Assembly (NCBI GenBank): GCA_963765545.1
Contig: CAVXWW010000004.1
Coordinates: 124,001-188,000 of the forward strand
Direction of reading: 5' to 3'
DNA from: JARRPM01 sp963765545
Lineage (GTDB): Bacteria > Pseudomonadota > Gammaproteobacteria > Pseudomonadales > Halieaceae
Length of the DNA stretch: 64,000 nucleotides
Made by a program: the position numbers and the translations under genes. Positions 58,681 through 64,000 of this stretch are shown one piece after another. The notes below the pieces were generated by a model. That model saw nothing but the letters and a program-made list of their open reading frames with translations. It was not told where the DNA came from and did not search any database. Position 1 is the first letter of the stretch, and each line of letters opens with the position of its first letter.

Positions 58681-59415
58681 ATGAACATCATAGACGATAT
58701 TCGCTATTTGAAGCCTTTGCAGGCCTGGCGTTCCATGCGTGCCTTGATAGCCAACCCCGAAAATACGGGCGAGGTGTTCAAGATTATCGAGGCGCTCAAA
58801 GGCGCGAGCCTGTCGCGCGCTGTTAGCCGCCTCGAATCCAGCCAACAGGGGCGTGAGCTTCTGCAGCGCAAACCACAGATACTGCCTGTGTTAACTGATC
58901 GCGAGGGCTTGCGCGCCATGCCGGAAGGCAGTGTGGGGCGCGCGTATCTGGCATTCGTTGAATCCCAGTACCTGAGTGCGGACGGGCTGGTGGCAGCCAG
59001 TGAAGAGGCGCCGCGAGGGGACGAGAGGAGCCCTGAGACGATCTGGCTGGCGAATAGGCTGCGCGATATTCACGACCTCCAGCATGTCGTGTGCGGTTAT
59101 GGAAGAGATGAGCTGGGCGAGCTTTCGCTGTTGTCGTTCATGTGCGCCCAGACACCCAATCGTGGTATCGCGTTTATCATATTCATGGCGCGCAGAAAGT
59201 TTCGCCAGGATGCCCCGCAGTTTGACGCCGATGCCTGCGTCGCCGAGGGTCGGCACACCGGCGAGACGGCGACATGGTTCGCGACGGTGAACTGGGAAGA
59301 GCGCCTCGCCGAACCGCTGGATCAATTGCGTGCGGAGCTTGGTATAGGTTTACCTGCCGTTTACCTGGACGCCATCCGGTCAGATGAGACCGAGTGCTGC
59401 CTCGCGACGACCTAG
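58681..59415 (+). CDS. Coq4-family protein
   Basis: This 244-residue protein of the Coq4 family has the metal-binding segment RDIHDLQHVVCGYGRDELGEL (His131-Asp132-x-x-His135 with a later Glu), preserved in this order from yeast to bacteria. Coq4 is required for ubiquinone synthesis, where recent work assigns it to C1 decarboxylation/hydroxylation of the ring. No other ubi genes are near; the neighbours are SDRs and a transporter. It could be the general ubiquinone enzyme placed at random or a repurposed relative. The start at 58681 is the only good ATG. Confidence 0.85.
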   Translation: MNIIDDIRYLKPLQAWRSMRALIANPENTGEVFKIIEALKGASLSRAVSRLESSQQGRELLQRKPQILPVLTDREGLRAMPEGSVGRAYLAFVESQYLSADGLVAASEEAPRGDERSPETIWLANRLRDIHDLQHVVCGYGRDELGELSLLSFMCAQTPNRGIAFIIFMARRKFRQDAPQFDADACVAEGRHTGETATWFATVNWEERLAEPLDQLRAELGIGLPAVYLDAIRSDETECCLATT

Positions 59416-59576
59416 TTGAGAGCTCTGGCGTACCAGGGGGGCAGATTGAAGTGAGTTGCCTCGCTAGTGACCTGGTACAGGCTATGCACAGAAATATTTT
59501 CTCCGATTAGGCATGAGTCTGGTGTAGTCTGTATGGCACAGTAAACAGACCGACTGTTCATCAGGGAATAAAAAAA

Positions 59577-60854
59577 ATGACCCTCAACCCTTACGCTTCC
59601 AGAAAGAAGGCGTACTACGCACTTGTCATACTGACAATTGTTTACAGCTTCAATTTCATCGACCGCCAGCTGTTGGCTATATTGCAGGAGGCCATCAAGG
59701 CCGACCTGGGACTGTCCGATAGCCAGCTGGGCCTGCTGACAGGTTTTGCCTTCGCCGCTTTCTATGTCATCGCGGGCATACCTATTGCGCGTTGGGCCGA
59801 CAGGGCGAATCGTCGCGATATCGTCGCCATATCCCTGTTCCTTTGGAGTTTCATGACCGCGATCAGCGGTTTTGTCCAGAATTTTACCCAGCTGCTGCTG
59901 GCCCGTATCGGGGTGGGTGTGGGTGAGGCAGGTGGCAGTCCGCCCTCACACTCGATTATTTCCGACATTTTTGAACCCAGGGAGCGTGCCAGCGCCATTG
60001 GCTTTTACTCGATGGGGGTCAGTATCGGCATCCTGTTCGGTTTCCTCGCGGGTGGTTGGCTGAACGAATTCTTTGGCTGGCGGGTGGCCTTTGTAGTGGT
60101 TGGAGCGCCGGGAATCCTGCTGGCTATCGTTCTGCGCATGACGGTCGCCGAACCTGTGCGTGGGCTCAATGAGCAGCGCCAGGACAGCGCAGCGCCGGTG
60201 CCATTTAAACAGGTGTTAGCCCTGCTATGGAACCGGCGTTCCTTTCGACATATGGCGTTTGGCGCCGGCTTGAATGCCTTTGCCGGCTACAGTACCAGCA
60301 ACTGGACTGCCTCATTCATGATTCGATCGCACGACATGAGTACTGGTGAACTGGGTACCTGGTTGTCGCTGACGATTGGACTGGGTGGGGCCGTCGGGGT
60401 TTTTTGTGGTGGCCTGCTCGCCGATCGCCTGGCAGCGCGCGACCAGCGATGGTACATGTGGTTGCCGGCGCTGGCCGGGTTCATCTGTGTACCCTTCATG
60501 ATTGCGGTCTACCTGGCGCCCGGTGCCTATGGTGCCCTGATTATGGGGATCGTGCCGGGAATACTGTTCAACGTTTACCTGGGTAATACGATCGCCACCA
60601 CCCACAGCCTGGTCGGCCTGCGCATGCGCGCCCTGTCCTCGGCTATCCTTTTCCTGATTATAAATACTATCGGCCTCGGTCTCGGTCCCTGGATAATCGG
60701 AATGCTCAGCGATTACCTTTCCGCTGGCCTGGGCCTGGAGTCACTGCGCTATGCGATGCTGTATGTGCTTCCGGCGATAATGTTCTGGTCGGCCTGCCAC
60801 TTTTTCCTGGCCGCGCGCAGCCTGCGCGAAGATCTGTCAGCGGCGCCACAATAA
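59577..60854 (+). CDS. MFS transporter (spinster-like)
   Basis: This 425-residue inner-membrane transporter has 12 hydrophobic segments. The major facilitator motif A region is GIPIARWADRANRRDIVA between helices 2 and 3, with a second one in the middle (LLADRLAARDQRW). RLLAILQEAIKADLGLSDSQLGLLTGFAFAAFYV is typical of the spinster-like group, which moves lipids, sugars or aromatic acids. The substrate is not predictable; in context a hydrophobic acid is plausible. It is followed 44 bp later by a crotonase-family gene. Confidence 0.88.
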   Translation: MTLNPYASRKKAYYALVILTIVYSFNFIDRQLLAILQEAIKADLGLSDSQLGLLTGFAFAAFYVIAGIPIARWADRANRRDIVAISLFLWSFMTAISGFVQNFTQLLLARIGVGVGEAGGSPPSHSIISDIFEPRERASAIGFYSMGVSIGILFGFLAGGWLNEFFGWRVAFVVVGAPGILLAIVLRMTVAEPVRGLNEQRQDSAAPVPFKQVLALLWNRRSFRHMAFGAGLNAFAGYSTSNWTASFMIRSHDMSTGELGTWLSLTIGLGGAVGVFCGGLLADRLAARDQRWYMWLPALAGFICVPFMIAVYLAPGAYGALIMGIVPGILFNVYLGNTIATTHSLVGLRMRALSSAILFLIINTIGLGLGPWIIGMLSDYLSAGLGLESLRYAMLYVLPAIMFWSACHFFLAARSLREDLSAAPQ

Positions 60855-60898
60855 AGCGGTATAATTACGCGCCACGATAGTAGACAAGGAGAAGGCCC

Positions 60899-61585
60899 AT
60901 GGCTGCATTGGTCACATGTACACCCGAAAACGACTTCACTTTGATCAGCATGGATGACGGCAAGGCCAATGCCCTGGGTTTCGATATGCTGGCCCAGCTT
61001 GACGCTGCGCTGGATGAGGCGGAGCAGGCAGGTAAGGTGGTTATTATCGCGGGCAGGCCGGGTAAATTTTCCGCGGGTTTTGATTTGAAGGTAATGGGGC
61101 AGGGCGGCGACGGGATGATGAACCTGTTGCGCGCCGGTGCAAATATCTCGCGCCGCCTGTTGAATTTTCCCACGCCGGTGGTGCTGGCGGTCAGTGGTCA
61201 TGCGCTGGCAATGGGCGCACTGATTCTGCTATCGGCAGACTACCGGGTAGGCGTACACGGCACTTACAAGATCGGCCTCAATGAAGTGGCCATCGGTATG
61301 ACCTTGCCGTACTTTGGCATTGAACTTGCCCGGGCCAGGCTTGCAAAAACCCATGTTGGCGCCGCCGTCACCCTTGCCAAGGTCTACGATGCACAGGGAG
61401 CAGTGGAAGCGGGATACCTTGATGAGGCTGTAAGCGAGGAAGACCTGTTGCCTAGAGTGAAACTTGTGGCGGAGCAGTTTTCCGGGCTCAACATGGAGGC
61501 CCACCGCCAGACCAAGGCCCGCACCCGCGAGCAGTTGAACGCTGATCTCGCAGGCGCTATCGAGAAAGAGCTGGGAGCTGCCTGA
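60899..61585 (+). CDS. Crotonase/enoyl-CoA hydratase-family protein
   Basis: This 228-residue crotonase-fold protein has the CoA-binding AGRPGKFSAGFDLKVMG and the oxyanion-hole VSGHALAMGALILLSADYRVG regions. The typical catalytic Glu residues are not both obvious: the second position falls in GLNEVAIGMTLP, where one Glu is present. So it may be a hydratase, isomerase or hydrolase of the superfamily. AAGGAGAAGG precedes the ATG. It converges with the TonB-dependent receptor, with only 18 bp between them. Confidence 0.88.
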   Translation: MAALVTCTPENDFTLISMDDGKANALGFDMLAQLDAALDEAEQAGKVVIIAGRPGKFSAGFDLKVMGQGGDGMMNLLRAGANISRRLLNFPTPVVLAVSGHALAMGALILLSADYRVGVHGTYKIGLNEVAIGMTLPYFGIELARARLAKTHVGAAVTLAKVYDAQGAVEAGYLDEAVSEEDLLPRVKLVAEQFSGLNMEAHRQTKARTREQLNADLAGAIEKELGAA

Positions 61586-61603
61586 ATAAGGGGCGCGCCT
61601 TCG

Positions 61604-64000
61604 CTAGAACTTCCAGCGCATGGTAACGCCCACGGTACGCGGTTGATTCACCGAGATGCGCTGTACCGACCCCCAGCGGTTATTGTAAAACTGCTTGGCC
61701 ACTTCATCGGTCACGTTATCCACAAACAGCGTGGCGCTCCATTGCTCCGAGTCCAGTCCAGCGCGGAAGTTGCCGATGTCGTAGGAGGGCTGGTCGGTGG
61801 GGCCCTGGGTAAAGACAATAGATTCGGTGCCGTCCAGGGAGTTGAGCGAGTCACCCACATAGGACCAGTCCACCCGCACATAGGGGTCGGCGCCCAATAG
61901 CTGTGAATCAAAGCTGTACTGCACGGCGATACTGGCTTTGTATTCTGGCGAGATAGGCAGCTGGGTGCCGTTGCTGACTTCCGCCACGACAATGCCATCC
62001 TCGCCCAGGATTTGATCGTCATCCGAGATTTCTGCATTGATCCAGGCACCATTAAGCGTGATGTCCCAGCCATCTGAAGGTACCCAGGTGATCTCAGTTT
62101 CGAAGCCGTCTACCTGGGCCTCGGAAAAATTGACGATGCCCAATGAGAATATTTCCGGGTCGTTCACCTGGATTTGCATGTCATTCCACTCCATGCGGTA
62201 CAACACGGAGTTCCAGCTCAGGCTATTGTCGAACCATGTACTTTTGAAACCCAGTTCGTAGTTTTTCAGCTTGTCCGGGTCATAGGAGCGCGGCAGTACG
62301 GAGGATGCCCTCACTGCGTTAGTGCCGCCTCGCCGGAAACCCTCTGAATAGGTGGCGTAGCCCATCATGTCGTCGGTGAATTGATAAGTAACATTGACCT
62401 TGGGCACCCAGTCGGAATCGCTGGTGCTGGTGCTCTCGTTGGTCGTGAAGTAGTCGGTCTCCAGATTGGGTTGTTTTCCGCCCAACAGGGCGCCCTGGCG
62501 CAGCGTGACATCCTGCTCGTAGTCGAACCAGCGGGCACCGGCAGTGAACGTCAATTTGTCTGTTGCCGCAAAGCTCACCTCACCAAACAGCGCTTTTTGC
62601 TCTACCTCCAGGTCGTAGGAGCCAAAGAACCAGTTGTCGGTTGGGGTATTGTGAAACTTGTCGTAGTTAGGGTTGTAGTAGGGTGAGTTGGCCAGGTAGC
62701 TGAGGTAAGTGTAACCCTGGTTGGCGTAGTACTCCGTATCGCTGAAGTCCTGCACATCCGATGTAAACAGTTGCTTGCGATCCAGCTTGCTGTAGAAGAA
62801 TCCAACCAGCCCGCTCCATTTGCTGTTCGAATCCGCAGGTGTTGTCAGCCTGGCTTCGAAAGTCCAGCGGTCGTCTTCCTGGTCTTGCCTGGCTTTGCCT
62901 CGGGGAGCGCCGGTGAAGTCGTAAATGGCGTAGTACACCGGATTGTATTGCTGGTCGAAGTCATGCAGGTAGCTCGTGGCATCGGCGTCGTAGGTCATGT
63001 CCCGGTTAAAATAGCTACCGGTCAGCACCGTGTCCGCAAAGCCCAGGTCTCCTTCGATAGAGAGGCTCACCTGGTACCACTTGTCCTTGAGTTTTTCATC
63101 CTCGAAGCGCAACTGGTCCAGATCGTCCAGCCCGGCGGTGGTATCGCCGAAGCCGTCCACTTCCAGATCCTGGATAATCCCGGCGACATCGACGGTCCAG
63201 TCGTCGTTGACAAACCAGCGCAGTGCCGCGCGGCCACCGGTAGTGGTGGATGAATTGACGTCGTCATCAGTTTTCGAACTGTTGTTGAATCGCGGTCGTA
63301 CCGGCAGCCCCGCATCTTTGCGCGCATCTTCCCATTGGTCAGCCTGGCTTAGCCCTAGTACGTTGTCGATGTATCCGGCTTCGTCTGCGCGGAAACCAAC
63401 CAGGCGAATGCCGATCTTGTTGTCCATCAGGGGAATGTTCACCATGCCCGAAATATCGGTGTCCTGATCGTCGCTGTGCTCAGGCTGGGCTAAAGTGCCT
63501 TCAATCCAGGCATCAAACTCGTTGGCATCTGGTTTGTTGGTGATAATCCTCAGGGTGCCTGACTGGGACGCATCGCCAAACAGCGTGCCCTGTGGCCCGC
63601 TCAATGCTTCCACCCGCTCGATGTCGATCAGCCTCGGGTCTGGATTAAGGCCGGCCTGGGTAATGGGCTGTTCATCGAGATAGACGCCGGAGGAGGGGTT
63701 TGTGCCGAACTGGATGCCGGAGGATGCAACGCCCCGGAATACCACCGAGGTTCCGGCCGGTTCGCGGGTGGCGTAAGCCAGGCTGGGTATTTTGGCCGCG
63801 TAGTCGTCCAGGCCGGTAAAGCCCTGACGGGTGATGTCTTCCGTGGTAAAGGCAGTAATTGCCTGAGGCAGATCCTGCAGGTTCGCTTTGCGCTTGGAAG
63901 CGGTCACAATCACCTCTTCCAGCATTCCCGCCTGGCCATGGACGCCCTGGGCAGTCGTTCCCAACACGGCAGAAACCACGAGTGCCAGGGTCTTCCGCCG
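61604..64000 (-). CDS. TonB-dependent receptor, 5' end beyond the window
   Basis: About 799 codons are inside the window and the frame is still open at the right edge, where RRKTLALVVSAVLG is the hydrophobic part of a signal peptide. It has a TonB box (EEVIVTASKR), the plug domain (FRGVASSGIQFGTNPSSGVYLDEQPI, VEALSGPQGTLFGDASQSGTLRIITNKP), and a 22-strand barrel ending in phenylalanine (VTMRWKF). The plug belongs to the group taking up hydrophobic or aromatic compounds as well as siderophores; the ligand cannot be told. Full length is probably 805-815 residues. Confidence 0.93.
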   Translation of the reverse strand, partial: RRKTLALVVSAVLGTTAQGVHGQAGMLEEVIVTASKRKANLQDLPQAITAFTTEDITRQGFTGLDDYAAKIPSLAYATREPAGTSVVFRGVASSGIQFGTNPSSGVYLDEQPITQAGLNPDPRLIDIERVEALSGPQGTLFGDASQSGTLRIITNKPDANEFDAWIEGTLAQPEHSDDQDTDISGMVNIPLMDNKIGIRLVGFRADEAGYIDNVLGLSQADQWEDARKDAGLPVRPRFNNSSKTDDDVNSSTTTGGRAALRWFVNDDWTVDVAGIIQDLEVDGFGDTTAGLDDLDQLRFEDEKLKDKWYQVSLSIEGDLGFADTVLTGSYFNRDMTYDADATSYLHDFDQQYNPVYYAIYDFTGAPRGKARQDQEDDRWTFEARLTTPADSNSKWSGLVGFFYSKLDRKQLFTSDVQDFSDTEYYANQGYTYLSYLANSPYYNPNYDKFHNTPTDNWFFGSYDLEVEQKALFGEVSFAATDKLTFTAGARWFDYEQDVTLRQGALLGGKQPNLETDYFTTNESTSTSDSDWVPKVNVTYQFTDDMMGYATYSEGFRRGGTNAVRASSVLPRSYDPDKLKNYELGFKSTWFDNSLSWNSVLYRMEWNDMQIQVNDPEIFSLGIVNFSEAQVDGFETEITWVPSDGWDITLNGAWINAEISDDDQILGEDGIVVAEVSNGTQLPISPEYKASIAVQYSFDSQLLGADPYVRVDWSYVGDSLNSLDGTESIVFTQGPTDQPSYDIGNFRAGLDSEQWSATLFVDNVTDEVAKQFYNNRWGSVQRISVNQPRTVGVTMRWKF

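Noticed and set aside
59431..59480. TACCAGG ... CCTGGTA inverted arms after coq4
   Set aside because: The loop is over 30 bases and only 7 bp pair; too weak to call a terminator or operator.
1..64000. CRISPR array, integron attC sites, transposase or prophage
   Set aside because: No regularly spaced repeats, no integrase or transposase frames, and the lower-GC orphans at 32-33.6 kb lack recognisable attC core sites.

Overview
The window is GC-rich (roughly 58-60% by eye) and densely coded on both strands. It looks like chromosomal DNA of a marine, aerobic gammaproteobacterium, perhaps of the Halieaceae (OM60/NOR5) or Spongiibacteraceae type. This rests on the mix of acyl-CoA enzymes, TonB-dependent receptor, P450, DUF1329/DUF1302 proteins, Coq4 and many SDRs. 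No rRNA, CRISPR array, prophage or intact insertion sequence is visible. There is one tRNA, tRNA-Thr(CGT).

Layout: (1) 1-4425: amino-acid catabolism, with a truncated Leu/Phe/Val dehydrogenase, a fused indolepyruvate ferredoxin oxidoreductase and a divergent Lrp/AsnC regulator. (2) 4661-7300: a papain-like peptidase fused to an alpha/beta hydrolase, followed by a lysozyme-like protein. (3) 7326-15877, minus strand: a tightly packed six-gene operon with four predicted haem proteins. These are an animal-type haem peroxidase carrying the cyclooxygenase/dioxygenase tyrosine, two catalase-related proteins and a DyP peroxidase; two uncharacterised proteins lie among them. This is the best candidate for an undescribed system, an oxylipin-like pathway. 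(4) 16274-31817: acyl-CoA and carboxylate metabolism (MatB, GcdH, CaiB, HMG-CoA lyase, HyuA/HyuB), a Kef-type antiporter and small enzymes. (5) 31818-40288: an accessory-looking stretch with a small secreted protein, orphan genes, a sulfotransferase, the tRNA beside a truncated DUF3667 gene, and a MarR-P450-SnoaL group. (6) 40534-53495: a ten-gene envelope operon (RND transporter, two Tat-exported DUF1329 proteins, YCF48 repeat protein, DUF1302 outer-membrane protein, ExbB, two ExbDs, a vWA protein in the TonB position, and a large repeat protein). (7) 53607-61585: SDRs, an AraC regulator, a broken thiolase, a frameshifted CoA ligase, Coq4, an MFS transporter and a crotonase, then a TonB-dependent receptor running off the end.

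Regions 6 and 7 appear joined by regulation. A 40-bp element made of two half-sites 22 bp apart precedes the RND operon and the thiolase/CoA-ligase promoter next to the AraC gene. A weaker copy precedes the SDR at 53607. I infer that the AraC protein controls all three, so the envelope machine probably moves a hydrophobic substrate handled by the adjacent CoA-ligase/SDR/crotonase enzymes.
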